NCBI RefSeq assembly: GCF_023242475.1
Contig: NZ_JALJFG010000019.1
Span: 1 to 64,000, forward strand
From: Pseudomonas sp. MWU15-20650
GTDB lineage: Bacteria; Pseudomonadota; Gammaproteobacteria; Pseudomonadales; Pseudomonadaceae
DNA: 64,000 bases
Reading direction: 5' to 3'
A program made the translations under genes and the position numbers. Of this stretch, positions 28,059 to 36,660 are shown one piece after another. The first letter of the stretch is position 1. Each line of letters opens with the position of its first letter. The notes under the pieces were generated by a model that did no database searches, had not been told where the DNA came from, and was given only the letters and a program-made list of their open reading frames with translations.

Positions 28059-29594
28059 TCAGGCGCTGCGGTTGGTAAAGCTGTGCAGCGCTTTTTCGAT
28101 GCATTGAGCGGTTTTACCGAACGCCTGCACGGTGGTTTCCGAGAACGGCCCGCCGCCTTGGTCCGCCACTATCAGCATCACCACGCGACCGTTGCAACTC
28201 AATGAGCGCAACAGCAAGTGCTCGCCGGTAAACAGGCGGCGCAGGATCGGTGGCAGCAGCGCGGAGAACTGCGCATGGTTGTCCGGCGTCAGGCGTATCT
28301 GGGCGGACTTTTCCAGCAGGCGCTGCAGCAGTGTGCTGTTGACCACATCCAGGCTCAAGTGTGCGGCGTCCTTCGGCAAACCGTCGGCTTGGTGCACGCG
28401 CAAGGTACTCAAGGCGCGATCCGCCATGAACAGCAAGACTCGCTGCATGCCACTGGCAACCAGGGCTTCTTTGGCACAGGTGGTCAGGTGCATGGCGTTG
28501 GCAAAGCGGCTTGGCTCTACCAGCAGCTCGGTACAACGCTTGCGCCACACGGCCAGTGCTTCGGCGGTGGGCGGTGGTGCGGGCAACAGGCCGCGATGAA
28601 CCTTCTGTACATGCCATGGCCAGATCAGCGACAGCGCCGGATGCCAGAGGTCGGGCATCAAGGTGGTGCGGGCGCTGGTCACCGCTTGCTGGTGAACCTG
28701 CTGTTGCACATCGCTCATCGGTTCTTGCAGGTACAGGGCGGTGAGGTATTGCCAGCGCTCCGTGTGCGGGCAGGTCCAGGACTCTTGGGCCGACATCGCC
28801 AGGCCATTGGCCAGCAGTACGGTGTTGGCCGGCTGGTTCAGCCAGCGACGCAGGTTGGGTTCGGCGTCGAGCAATTGCTGGTGGCGCAGCATATCGTCGG
28901 CGCGGGCGATATGCAGGGCCTTGACCAGTAGGCGTTGTTCGGTCAGCAGCAGGTTGTAGCCCTGTGATACCCAGATCGGCAGGTGCCAGGTTTCGGTCAG
29001 TGCCAGGCACAGGTCCAGCAGCCGAACGCCGAACAATTCCTGCTCGACCTGGCGCGCCGGCTGGCCTTTGTGGATCACCCGCAGCTCCCATTCTTCCAGG
29101 AGCTTGGGGTACGCGACGGCCATCGGCCACAGCGGTGACAGAAACAGCAAGCTGCCCCAGTGAATGTCTTGCCACAATCGCGCCAGGCGGCTGCCGAACA
29201 AACCGTTGGCCTGCTGGGAGGCGTGCTGGCTGACCAGCAGCAGTTGGCGCAACGCCACGGGGATTTCATTCGCCGGCACCGAAGGCAGGCGCGCCAGGAG
29301 TTCCTCGGCACGTTTCAGGCCCAGGCGGTTAAGCGCCACTTCGAGGTTTTCCGCGGGCTCCGCCAGGCTGCCGTGGGTATGGCTGTTGGCCTCGCGCATG
29401 ACGCTGAGCACCAGGGCCGGGCTGTTTTGCATCAGCTCGGCAATGTCTCTTAATGAACTGCGGCTGTCGCGGATGGCTTTACAGACACGCTCATGGCTGG
29501 CTTGGGGGACGGGCAGCCGTACCTCGTCCAGGCGCTTGATCCAAGCGGCGAGGGTGGTGGGTTTTGCACTTGGGACTGTCGTTTCATTAGCCAT
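28059..29594 (-). CDS. HDOD domain-containing protein
   Basis: A 511-residue cytosolic protein. The HDOD domain (a metal-lacking relative of HD phosphohydrolases used in signalling) covers about residues 30-230, recognised by SLRDIAELMQNSPALVLSVMREANS, LNRLGLKRAEELL and the following helices. The C-terminal half (about 330-505) could be a GAF-like sensing domain, with MQRVLLFMADRALSTLRV and NGRVVMLIVADQGGGPFSE, but I am not certain. The start at 29594 is weakly supported; an alternative is a TTG at 29627. It is divergent from motAB and upstream of rhdA-psd. HDOD proteins often influence motility or stress signalling, which would suit the place next to the stator genes, but that is inference. 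Confidence 0.82.
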   Translation of the reverse strand: MANETTVPSAKPTTLAAWIKRLDEVRLPVPQASHERVCKAIRDSRSSLRDIAELMQNSPALVLSVMREANSHTHGSLAEPAENLEVALNRLGLKRAEELLARLPSVPANEIPVALRQLLLVSQHASQQANGLFGSRLARLWQDIHWGSLLFLSPLWPMAVAYPKLLEEWELRVIHKGQPARQVEQELFGVRLLDLCLALTETWHLPIWVSQGYNLLLTEQRLLVKALHIARADDMLRHQQLLDAEPNLRRWLNQPANTVLLANGLAMSAQESWTCPHTERWQYLTALYLQEPMSDVQQQVHQQAVTSARTTLMPDLWHPALSLIWPWHVQKVHRGLLPAPPPTAEALAVWRKRCTELLVEPSRFANAMHLTTCAKEALVASGMQRVLLFMADRALSTLRVHQADGLPKDAAHLSLDVVNSTLLQRLLEKSAQIRLTPDNHAQFSALLPPILRRLFTGEHLLLRSLSCNGRVVMLIVADQGGGPFSETTVQAFGKTAQCIEKALHSFTNRSA

Positions 29595-29644
29595 GATTGG
29601 GGCGCGATCATCACTTGCATTCAACACGCCCGGAACGGGCCGAA

Positions 29645-29693
29645 TTGGCTTTTCGCCTTAACGGGCTATAGTCTGGCGCAGTTTTGCCGATAA
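29645..29693 (+). promoter_or_regulatory. candidate FliA (sigma-28) promoter of motAB, overlapping a sigma-70-like element
   Basis: TATA (29667-29670), 15 bases, then GCCGATAA (29686-29693) closely match the flagellar consensus TAAA-N15-GCCGATAA; the second half is perfect. TTGGCT (29645-29650) with TATAGT (29667-29672) at 16 bases could also serve sigma-70. The motA start is 68 bases downstream. Confidence 0.7.
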
Positions 29694-29760
29694 GTAGAAC
29701 AAGAGTTTTCCGCAGCACCCAATATGTCCATGAACCCGACGGCGCAAGTACTCATCCCCT

Positions 29761-30612
29761 ATGGCTAAAATTATCGGCATCATCGTCGTCATCGCAAGCG
29801 TGCTCGGTGGGTACGTCTTGTCCCACGGTAAAATTGCCGCGTTGATCCAGCCTTTCGAAGTGCTGATTATCGGCGGTGCCGCGTTTGGCGCATTCTTGCA
29901 AGCCAACCCCGGCTACATGACCATGCACGTGATCAAGAAGTCGTTGGGCATGTTCAGTTCGCGCTTCTCCCATACCTTCTATTTGGAAGTGCTGGGGCTG
30001 ATCTACGAGATTCTCAACAAGAGCCGCCGTGAAGGCATGATGGCCATCGAAGGCGACATCGAGGATGCGGCCGCCAGCCCGATCTTCGCCAAGTACCCGG
30101 CCGTGCTCAAAGATGAGCGCATGACCGCCTATATCTGTGATTACTTGCGCATCATGTCTTCCGGCAACATGGCTCCCCACGAGCTGGAGGGCTTGTTCGA
30201 CATGGAGCTGTTCAGTCTTAAAGAAGAGCTGGAACATCCCTCCCACGCCGTGACCGGCGTCGCTGACGGCATGCCCGGTTTCGGTATTGTGGCAGCGGTA
30301 CTCGGTATCGTGGTGACCATGGCATCCCTGGGTGAGGGTGACCAGAAGGCCATCGGTATGCACGTGGGTGCGGCGCTGGTCGGTACCTTCTTCGGTATTC
30401 TGGCGGCCTACGGTTTCTTCGGCCCGCTTGCCACCTCCCTGGCCCACGATGCCAAGGAAGAGGTCAACCTCTACGAAGCGATCAAGGCGTGCCTGGTGGC
30501 CTCGGCGTCGGGCATGCCACCGTCGCTGGCCGTGGAGTTCGGTCGCAAAGTGTTGTACCCCAAGCATCGCCCAAGTTTCTCCGAGCTGGAACAAGCGGTT
30601 CGCGGTCGTTAA
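29761..30612 (+). CDS. motA: flagellar motor stator protein MotA
   Basis: MotA is the pentameric part of the proton-driven flagellar stator. The 283-residue protein has four membrane segments: two near the N-terminus (IIGIIVVIASVLGGYVLSHG and the IIGGAAFGAFLQAN region) and two after residue 165 (GMPGFGIVAAVLGIVVTMAS and ALVGTFFGILAAYGFFGPL). The conserved Pro in VADGMPGFG lines the proton path. The cytoplasmic loop between carries the charged residues that touch the rotor. It precedes motB by three bases. A FliA-type promoter lies upstream. Pseudomonads usually carry a second stator pair (motCD) elsewhere. Confidence 0.97.
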   Translation: MAKIIGIIVVIASVLGGYVLSHGKIAALIQPFEVLIIGGAAFGAFLQANPGYMTMHVIKKSLGMFSSRFSHTFYLEVLGLIYEILNKSRREGMMAIEGDIEDAAASPIFAKYPAVLKDERMTAYICDYLRIMSSGNMAPHELEGLFDMELFSLKEELEHPSHAVTGVADGMPGFGIVAAVLGIVVTMASLGEGDQKAIGMHVGAALVGTFFGILAAYGFFGPLATSLAHDAKEEVNLYEAIKACLVASASGMPPSLAVEFGRKVLYPKHRPSFSELEQAVRGR

Positions 30613-30615
30613 GCC

Positions 30616-31644
30616 ATGGAAAACAACCAGCCGATAATCATCAAGCGCGTCAAGCGCTTCGCTGCGGGGCACCATGGCGGCGCCTGGAAAATCGCCTTCG
30701 CCGACTTTGCGACGGCGATGATGGCGTTCTTCCTGGTGCTGTGGCTGATGTCCACCGCGACGCCCGAACAGAAGATCGCCATCGCCGGTTACTTCAAAGA
30801 CCCGATTGGCTTCTCGGAAAGTGGCACGCCCTTTGTGATCGACCTGGGCGGCTCGCCGCAACTGGCACCTGAGCGCACCATCAATCCCGAGGTCAAGACC
30901 GAGTCGCCGCAGGAAAACATTCCGATCGAGCGCGACACCGTCGAGAGCATGGCCGAGCAGGTCGAGAAAGAGCGCCTTGAGTTGTTGCTACAGGAACTGC
31001 AGACCAAGGTTGAAGAAAATCCGCAGTTGCTGAAATTCAAGGATCAGATCTCCTTCGAAATCACCCCGGAAGGCTTGCGCATCCAGATCACCGACGCTGC
31101 CAATCGGCCGATGTTCGACTCCGGCAGTGCGCGCTTGAAGCCTTACTTTGAAGACATCCTGCTGGCCATGGCTGACACCATCAAAGCCGTGCCGAACAAG
31201 ATCAGCATCAGTGGCCACACCGATGCCAAGCCGTATGCGGGCCAGGGTGACTTCGGCAACTGGGAACTCTCGGCCAACCGCGCCAACGCCGCCCGCCGTG
31301 CGCTGGTAGCGGGCAGCTATCCGGATGCGCAAGTGGCACGCGTGGTCGGGTTTGCTTCCTCGCAATTGTTCGATGCCAAAGATCCTTTCAACCCGATCAA
31401 CCGTCGCATCGATATTGTCGTGCTGACCAAAAAGGCCCAGCGCGCGATCGAGGGTGACCAAGGTGCGGCGCCGGTGGTACCGACCCAGGGAGGGGGGGCG
31501 CCAGGCGAAGTGCCGGCTGATCCGAACGCCATCCCGCCAGGGCAGGAACCGCTGCCGGCCCATGAGCTGCGACAGAAGCTGAACCTGTTTGATGACGGGG
31601 GAGTGAAGGACCCTACGGCGCCTGCTCCGGCACCTGGGTCGTAA
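30616..31644 (+). CDS. motB: flagellar motor stator protein MotB
   Basis: MotB anchors the stator to the cell wall and carries the proton-binding Asp. In this 342-residue protein a short cytoplasmic N-terminus is followed by one membrane helix, FADFATAMMAFFLVLWLMST, with the key Asp30 (Asp32 of E. coli). The plug/linker region is acidic (about 85-130). An OmpA/MotB peptidoglycan-binding domain (about 150-270) shows ISISGHTDAKPY and ELSANRANAARRAL. The C-terminal 60 residues are Pro/Gly rich and probably disordered. It is co-transcribed with motA and followed by a strong terminator. Confidence 0.97.
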   Translation: MENNQPIIIKRVKRFAAGHHGGAWKIAFADFATAMMAFFLVLWLMSTATPEQKIAIAGYFKDPIGFSESGTPFVIDLGGSPQLAPERTINPEVKTESPQENIPIERDTVESMAEQVEKERLELLLQELQTKVEENPQLLKFKDQISFEITPEGLRIQITDAANRPMFDSGSARLKPYFEDILLAMADTIKAVPNKISISGHTDAKPYAGQGDFGNWELSANRANAARRALVAGSYPDAQVARVVGFASSQLFDAKDPFNPINRRIDIVVLTKKAQRAIEGDQGAAPVVPTQGGGAPGEVPADPNAIPPGQEPLPAHELRQKLNLFDDGGVKDPTAPAPAPGS

Positions 31645-31654
31645 CCCTTTATGC

Positions 31655-31684
31655 AAAAGGCCGCGATCATCGCGGCCTTTTTAT
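31655..31684 (+). terminator. intrinsic terminator after motB
   Basis: AAAAGGCCGCGATCATCGCGGCCTTTTT: an 8 to 9-bp GC stem (31659-31677) with a T-run. The A-run on the left lets it serve the convergent rsgA transcript as well. Confidence 0.92.
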
Positions 31685-31715
31685 ATCTGCTCGATAGGAG
31701 CAACCTTGCATCAAG

Positions 31716-32747
31716 TCAGTAACTGCTCTCAGGCAAGCTCGCAATAATCGACCGATAGCTGTTCATGCGCTGCTGCTGCACGCGGCCATCTTCCAGCGCC
31801 TTGAGCAAGGCACAGCCCGGTTCGCGGTCGTGCTTGCAGTCGCGGAAGCGGCAGGTGCCGATCAGGTCGTTGAATTCGATGAAGCCTGCTTCCACGTCGC
31901 TGCGGCTGACATGGCCGAGGCCGAACTCACGGATACCTGGGGAGTCGATCAGCTCACCGCCACCCGGGAAGTGGAACAACCGCGCAGTGGTAGTGGTGTG
32001 CGTGCCCTGGCCGGAGAGTTCCGACAGCGGGCCGACGCGGGTTTCGACTTCCGGCAGCAGGCTGTTGACTAGCGACGACTTGCCGACACCGGACTGGCCG
32101 ACAAACACGCTGATACGACCGTCCAGCTGCTGTTGCAGCTGTTCCATGCCATTGCCGTGATGGGCCGAGACTTCCAGCACCGGGTAGCCCAGGGTACGGT
32201 AGACCGCCAGCAACGCATTGAGCGCCGGGGCGTTTTGCTCGTCGATCAGGTCGAATTTGTTGAGCAGCAACAACGGGCGAATCCCGGCATGCTCGGCGGC
32301 CACCAGGTAGCGATCGATCAGGTTGGCATGGGGTTCGGGCAACGGGGCGAACACGATGACGATCATGTCGACGTTGGCCGCCACTGGCTTGAGTTGACCG
32401 CGGCTGTCGGGGCGGCGCAGTTCGGTGGTGCGCGGCAACTGGGCGACGATGACGCCGATGCCCTGGTTGCCGGCTCGCCACACGACTTGGTCGCCGGTCA
32501 CCAGCGCAGGCAGGTTGGCGCGCAAGTGGCAACGGAACACCTGGCCTGCGAGTTCGCCTTCCAGCGCCTCGACTTCGACCTGCACCCCAAAGTGCGCGAT
32601 CACCAGGCCCGTTTGTTCGGGGCCCAGGTCGCCGCCCTCGAGTGCTTCCACGGCGGAGGATTCGCGTTTGGCGGCGCGTGCGGCGCGTTCACCCTGAATC
32701 TTTTCGATGCGCCAGTTTTGGCGGCGATTGAGCTGGCGTTTGGCCAT
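31716..32747 (-). CDS. rsgA: ribosome small-subunit GTPase RsgA
   Basis: RsgA (YjeQ) helps late 30S ribosome maturation. The 343-residue protein has the circularly permuted GTPase order typical of the family: N-terminal OB fold, then G4 [10 protein letters not shown]1 [15 protein letters not shown] and G3 [10 protein letters not shown], and a C-terminal zinc finger ([14 protein letters not shown]). The first 30 residues are basic, as usual, for rRNA contact. I chose the ATG at 32747, at the start of [16 protein letters not shown]. It is divergent from orn; the pairing rsgA/orn is widely conserved in gamma-proteobacteria. Confidence 0.97.
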   Translation of the reverse strand: MAKRQLNRRQNWRIEKIQGERAARAAKRESSAVEALEGGDLGPEQTGLVIAHFGVQVEVEALEGELAGQVFRCHLRANLPALVTGDQVVWRAGNQGIGVIVAQLPRTTELRRPDSRGQLKPVAANVDMIVIVFAPLPEPHANLIDRYLVAAEHAGIRPLLLLNKFDLIDEQNAPALNALLAVYRTLGYPVLEVSAHHGNGMEQLQQQLDGRISVFVGQSGVGKSSLVNSLLPEVETRVGPLSELSGQGTHTTTTARLFHFPGGGELIDSPGIREFGLGHVSRSDVEAGFIEFNDLIGTCRFRDCKHDREPGCALLKALEDGRVQQQRMNSYRSIIASLPESSY

Positions 32748-32811
32748 TGGTGTTCCGTGTCGATAATGCAAAGGTTAGGTAAAACGGTCGCGAGTCTAGC
32801 ACGCCCCCGCC

Positions 32812-32820
32812 TGCTAAACT
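32812..32820 (+). promoter_or_regulatory. candidate extended -10 promoter of orn
   Basis: TGC followed by TAAACT (32815-32820) is an extended -10-like element, 36 bases before the orn ATG. No -35 is clear. Pattern only. Confidence 0.38.
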
Positions 32821-32855
32821 GCGCAGCTACGCCAAGGTGCCAAGAGAATCAAGCC

Positions 32856-33398
32856 ATGCAAAACCCACAGAACCTGATTTGGATCGATCTGGAAATGACC
32901 GGTCTGAACCCCGACACCGACGTCATCATCGAGATGGCGACCATTGTCACCGACAGCAACCTCAACACCTTGGCCGAAGGTCCGGTGATCGCCATCCACC
33001 ACAGCGACGCAGTATTGGCCACCATGGATGAGTGGAACACCCGCACCCACGGCAACTCCGGGCTGACCCAGCGCGTGCGCGACAGCCGTATCAGCATGGC
33101 CGAAGCCGAAGCCGAAACCATCGCCTTCCTGGAGAAATGGGTGCCGAAGGGCAAGTCGCCAATCTGTGGCAATAGCATCTGCCAGGACCGCCGCTTCCTT
33201 TATACCCACATGAAGGCACTGGAAAGCTACTTCCACTATCGCAACCTCGACGTATCCACCCTGAAAGAGCTGGCCGCGCGTTGGGCGCCGGAAGTGAAGG
33301 ACAGCTTCCATAAAGGCAGCACACACCTGGCACTGGATGATATTCGCGAGTCGATTGCCGAGTTGCAGCATTATCGCAAGCACTTCATCAAGGCTTGA
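32856..33398 (+). CDS. orn: oligoribonuclease
   Basis: Orn degrades di- and short oligoribonucleotides, including pGpG, the breakdown product of cyclic di-GMP, and is often essential. The 180-residue protein is a DEDDh exonuclease: the first acidic pair is in [15 protein letters not shown], the second in [13 protein letters not shown], and the catalytic His region in [11 protein letters not shown]. Length matches E. coli Orn (181). I chose the ATG at 32856; the ORF runs much further upstream but overlaps the divergent rsgA gene. In pseudomonads loss of Orn raises cyclic di-GMP, so it connects with motility genes nearby in function, though not by operon. Confidence 0.97.
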   Translation: MQNPQNLIWIDLEMTGLNPDTDVIIEMATIVTDSNLNTLAEGPVIAIHHSDAVLATMDEWNTRTHGNSGLTQRVRDSRISMAEAEAETIAFLEKWVPKGKSPICGNSICQDRRFLYTHMKALESYFHYRNLDVSTLKELAARWAPEVKDSFHKGSTHLALDDIRESIAELQHYRKHFIKA

Positions 33399-33426
33399 GC
33401 GGGTGCCCCTGTAGCACGCAGTCTTC

Positions 33427-33568
33427 CTGTGGCGAGCGGGCTTGCCCCGCGTTGGGCTGCGAAGCGGTCCTAATCCCTGATACTGCCAACGCATTCCCTC
33501 AAGAAGATATCATTGTCGGGTTTGGGGCTGCTGTGCAGCCCAACGCGGGGCAAACCCGCTCGCCACAT
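33427..33568. repeat. REP doublet of a second family
   Basis: TGTGGCGAGCGGGCTTGCCC (from 33429) with CGCGTTGGGCTGC, and its inverse GCAGCCCAACGCGGGGCAAA then CCCGCTCGCCACA (33535-33567), flank about 70 bases. This family differs from the GGGAGGGGGCTTGC type and also occurs at the window start. It fills the gap between orn and the next gene. Confidence 0.88.
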
Positions 33569-33587
33569 ATTTGTCAGGAACGCCATC

Positions 33588-34202
33588 ATGCTGTTGATGC
33601 TCTACCTCATTGCCATCACCGCCGAAGCCATGACCGGTGCCTTGTCCGCCGGGCGGCGCGGCATGGATTGGTTTGGTGTGGTGCTGATCGCCTGCGTCAC
33701 CGCGTTGGGTGGTGGCTCGGTGCGCGATGTGCTGTTGGGGCATTACCCGCTGACCTGGGTCAAACACCCGGAATACCTGGTGCTGACCTCCGTCGCCGCG
33801 CTGGTGACGATTTTTATCGCACCGCTGATGCGCCGCCTACGCTCACTCTTCTTGGCGCTGGATGCGGTGGGGTTGGTGGCTTTCACCCTGATTGGTTGCA
33901 TGACCGCCCTTGAAATGGGCCATGGCATGCTGGTGGCGTCGGTCAGCGGCGTGATCACCGGCGTTTTCGGCGGCATCCTGCGGGATATTTTCTGTAACGA
34001 CATCCCGCTGATCTTCCGGCGTGAGCTGTACGCCAGCGTGTCGTTCCTCGCTGCCTGGTTCTACATGCTGTGCCTTTACTTGGAGCTGCCCAGCGAGCAG
34101 GCGATTCTGCTCACGCTGTTCAGCGGCTTTCTATTGCGCTTGCTGGCGATCCGTTTTCACTGGGAAATGCCCAAGTTCGTCTATAACGACGATGTGCATT
34201 GA
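33588..34202 (+). CDS. UPF0126/TRIC-type membrane protein (YicG family)
   Basis: A 204-residue inner-membrane protein with about seven hydrophobic helices in two tandem UPF0126 repeats (MLLMLYLIAITAEAMTGALSAGRRGMDWFG and the second half from LDAVGLVAFTLIGCMTALEMG). The glycine-rich GGGSVRDVLLG and the matching GGILRDIF mark the two repeats. The family is structurally related to trimeric intracellular cation (TRIC) channels, so a monovalent cation channel is plausible; substrates in bacteria are not settled. I chose the ATG at 33588, preceded by AGGAA; the ORF extends upstream into the REP. Its end overlaps the convergent queG by 22 bases. Confidence 0.87.
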   Translation: MLLMLYLIAITAEAMTGALSAGRRGMDWFGVVLIACVTALGGGSVRDVLLGHYPLTWVKHPEYLVLTSVAALVTIFIAPLMRRLRSLFLALDAVGLVAFTLIGCMTALEMGHGMLVASVSGVITGVFGGILRDIFCNDIPLIFRRELYASVSFLAAWFYMLCLYLELPSEQAILLTLFSGFLLRLLAIRFHWEMPKFVYNDDVH

Positions 34203-35263
34203 CGCTCGTCGTGCTGCTTGAGCGCCCACTCCACATGTTCGCGTACCAGCTCTGACGGGTAGTCGCGCCGGGCCTTCAAGGCTTCCAGCACAGGAATACT
34301 CGAGGGTGCATTGCCCAGGCCCACGGCCAGGTTGCGCAGCCAGCGTTCATAACCGGCACGACGTAGGGGGGAGCCTTCAGTGCTGCTGAGGAATGTCTCC
34401 TCATCCCACATAAACAGCGTTGCCAGCTCGGCGTTGTCCAGGTTGTGCCGTGGCTTGAAATCACCCTCGGTAGTGGGGCGGGCGAAACGATTCCACGGGC
34501 AAACGATCTGACAGTCATCGCAGCCGAACACGCGATTGCCGATCAGGGGGCGCAGGTCTTCGGGGATTGCGCTCTTGAGTTCAATGGTGAGGTAGGAAAT
34601 GCAGCGTCGCGCATCCAGTACATAGGGGCCCACGAAGGCATTGGTGGGGCAGATATCCAGGCAGGCCGTGCAGCGGCCACAGTGCTCGGTGGTGTGCGGG
34701 GGGTCTACCGGCAGCGGCAAATCGACAAACAGTTCACTCAAGAAGAAATAACTGCCGGCCTTGCGATTGAGCACCAGGGTATTTTTGCCGATCCAGCCCA
34801 ACCCGGCTTGTTCGGCGATGGCTTTTTCCAGCACCGGCGCGCTGTCGACAAAGGCGCGAAAGCCGAACGGCCCGATCTGTGCCTGAATGCGATCAGCCAA
34901 TTGCTGCACGCGTTTGCGAATCAGCTTGTGGTAGTCGCGGCCCAGGGCATAGCGCGAGATATAGGCCTTTTCCGGCTTGCCCAGCAGTTGCGCCATTTGG
35001 GTATCGCCGGGCAGGTAATCCATGCGCAGCGACACCACGCGCAAAGTACCCGGCACCAGCTCTTCGGGGTGAGAGCGCTTGCTGCCATGGGCGCCCATGT
35101 ACTCCATCTCGCCGTGGTAGCCCGCGTCGAGCCAGCGTTGCAGGTGCTGTTCATGCTCGGCCAGGTCCAGGCCGCTGATGCCGACTTGTTGAAAGCCCAG
35201 TTCACGGCCCCAGTCTTTGATCGATTGGGCGAGTGCGGGCAGATCGGAGGTGATAGCAGGCAT
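34181..35263 (-). CDS. queG: epoxyqueuosine reductase
   Basis: QueG carries out the last step of queuosine synthesis, reducing epoxyqueuosine in tRNA with a cobalamin cofactor. The 360-residue cytosolic protein has two 4Fe-4S motifs of the ferredoxin type, HCGRCTACLDICPTNAF and GCDDCQIVCPWNRF, and the upstream substrate/cobalamin region including GWIGKNTLVLNRKAGSYFFL. I chose the ATG at 35263 (MPAITSDLPALAQSIKDWG); the RBS is weak. Length is near that of E. coli QueG (379). It is divergent from nnrD, with 63 bases between, an arrangement shared with other pseudomonads. Confidence 0.95.
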   Translation of the reverse strand: MPAITSDLPALAQSIKDWGRELGFQQVGISGLDLAEHEQHLQRWLDAGYHGEMEYMGAHGSKRSHPEELVPGTLRVVSLRMDYLPGDTQMAQLLGKPEKAYISRYALGRDYHKLIRKRVQQLADRIQAQIGPFGFRAFVDSAPVLEKAIAEQAGLGWIGKNTLVLNRKAGSYFFLSELFVDLPLPVDPPHTTEHCGRCTACLDICPTNAFVGPYVLDARRCISYLTIELKSAIPEDLRPLIGNRVFGCDDCQIVCPWNRFARPTTEGDFKPRHNLDNAELATLFMWDEETFLSSTEGSPLRRAGYERWLRNLAVGLGNAPSSIPVLEALKARRDYPSELVREHVEWALKQHDERQCTSSL

Positions 35264-35292
35264 GAGACAGGGGAAACCACAGGTTAGATGGG

Positions 35293-35298
35293 TATAAT
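35293..35298 (+). promoter_or_regulatory. candidate -10 element of the nnrD superoperon
   Basis: A perfect TATAAT in the queG/nnrD gap, 29 bases before the nnrD ATG. The expected -35 place (GGGGAA region) is poor, so strength is uncertain. It would drive the long nnrD-tsaE-amiB-mutL-miaA-hfq series. Confidence 0.42.
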
Positions 35299-35326
35299 TC
35301 TGCCAGACATCGGAGCTTGAAGACGC

Positions 35327-36187
35327 ATGCCGCAGACAAAACACGAAATAACCGACGTTCAGCCCCTGTTGCCCGGCCATTTGCCGCAACTGGCTGTGCG
35401 TTCAGCGGACGCCCATAAAGGCCAGTTCGGCCACCTGCTGGTGATCGGCGGCGACCGTGGCTTTGGCGGCGCGGCATTGCTGAGCGCTGAAAGTGCCCTG
35501 CGCAGCGGTGCCGGCATGGTTTCCCTGGCGACGCGCCCTGAGCATGTGTCGGCCGCGCTCGCTCGGCTACCGGAAGTGATGACGGTGGGCGTCAGTTCGG
35601 CCAACCAACTGATGGGGTTGCTGGAAAAAATATCAGTCATCGTCATTGGCCCGGGCCTGGGCGCTGCGTCGTGGGGTAAAAGCTTGCTCTCTGTGGCGGC
35701 GAACGCTCGGACACCGCAGGTCTGGGACGCCGATGCCTTGAATCAGTTGGCCACGGGCAGCGTCAGCCTTGCGCTCGGTAGTGTGGTTACCCCACATCCA
35801 GGCGAGGCCGCGCGCTTGCTGGGGATTACGACAGCCGAGGTTCAGGCCGACCGCCTTAAGGTGGCGCGTGCCTTGAGCCAGAAATTCAATGCAGTGGCTA
35901 TTCTCAAGGGGGCGGGCAGCCTGATTGCCAGCCCGGACGGTCGTATTTCCCGGTGTGATCAAGGCCATCCGGCCATGGCGGCGGCGGGGCTCGGTGATGT
36001 CTTGGCTGGCTTGGTCGGCGCATTGCTGGCCCAAGGCATGCCTGCTTATGAAGCCAGTTGCCTGGCCGTGTGGTTACATGCCACGGCGGGGGACCGCCAA
36101 GGTAGTTTTGGTCGCGGCTTGGCTGCCAGTGACCTGATACCTGCCATTCGTCAATTGTTGGAGGAGCAGTCGCCGTGTCTGAAGTAA
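35327..36187 (+). CDS. nnrD: ADP-dependent NAD(P)H-hydrate dehydratase
   Basis: NnrD repairs damaged nicotinamide cofactor by dehydrating (S)-NAD(P)HX at the expense of ADP. The 286-residue protein is the YjeF C-terminal (ribokinase-like) domain only: KGQFGHLLVIGGDRGFGGAA, VIGPGLG, WDADALNQLA, TPHPGEAARLLG and the ligand-binding HPAMAAAGLGDVLAG. In E. coli and many others it is fused to the NnrE epimerase domain, which is absent here, so an epimerase must be elsewhere. GGAG lies 12 bases before the ATG. It overlaps tsaE by 13 bases. Confidence 0.94.
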   Translation: MPQTKHEITDVQPLLPGHLPQLAVRSADAHKGQFGHLLVIGGDRGFGGAALLSAESALRSGAGMVSLATRPEHVSAALARLPEVMTVGVSSANQLMGLLEKISVIVIGPGLGAASWGKSLLSVAANARTPQVWDADALNQLATGSVSLALGSVVTPHPGEAARLLGITTAEVQADRLKVARALSQKFNAVAILKGAGSLIASPDGRISRCDQGHPAMAAAGLGDVLAGLVGALLAQGMPAYEASCLAVWLHATAGDRQGSFGRGLAASDLIPAIRQLLEEQSPCLK

Positions 36188-36645
36188 CCCTTTTCCTGGC
36201 CGATGAAAACGCCATGGTCGAGTTCGGGCATTGCATTGCCCAGGTCACGGCTGGCGCGGGGCTGATTTTTCTCGAAGGGGACCTGGGCGCGGGCAAGACC
36301 ACACTGTCGCGGGGGATTATTCGGGGGTTGGGCCACACGGGCGCGGTGAAAAGCCCTACGTTTACCCTGGTCGAACCCTACGAAATCGATAAGGTGCGCG
36401 CCTTCCATTTCGACCTCTATCGCCTGGTAGACCCTGAAGAATTGGAGTACATGGGCATCCGTGATTACTTTGACGAAGACGTGCTGTGCCTGATCGAGTG
36501 GCCAGATAAAGGCACAGGCTTTTTGCCAAAGCCGGACCTGACCATTACCATTACGCCGCATGATCACGGACGTCAGCTGAAGTTGTTGCCCCAGGGGGCG
36601 CGCGGTGAGTCGTGGTGCGCCGCTCTGGCATTGGAATTCAAATAA
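36175..36645 (+). CDS. tsaE: tRNA t6A synthesis ATPase TsaE
   Basis: TsaE (YjeE) is the ATPase that resets the TsaB-TsaD complex during formation of t6A37 on ANN-decoding tRNAs. The 156-residue protein has the Walker A motif LEGDLGAGKTTLSRG, the switch-like SPTFTLVEPY and the Walker B-like HFDLYRL. The start is a GTG at 36175 with the strong RBS GGAGGAG upstream; it lies inside the nnrD 3' end, so the two are coupled. amiB follows 15 bases after the stop. The nnrD-tsaE-amiB-mutL order is conserved from E. coli onward. Confidence 0.95.
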   Translation: MSEVTLFLADENAMVEFGHCIAQVTAGAGLIFLEGDLGAGKTTLSRGIIRGLGHTGAVKSPTFTLVEPYEIDKVRAFHFDLYRLVDPEELEYMGIRDYFDEDVLCLIEWPDKGTGFLPKPDLTITITPHDHGRQLKLLPQGARGESWCAALALEFK

Positions 36646-36660
36646 TTGGTGGGGTTAGGT

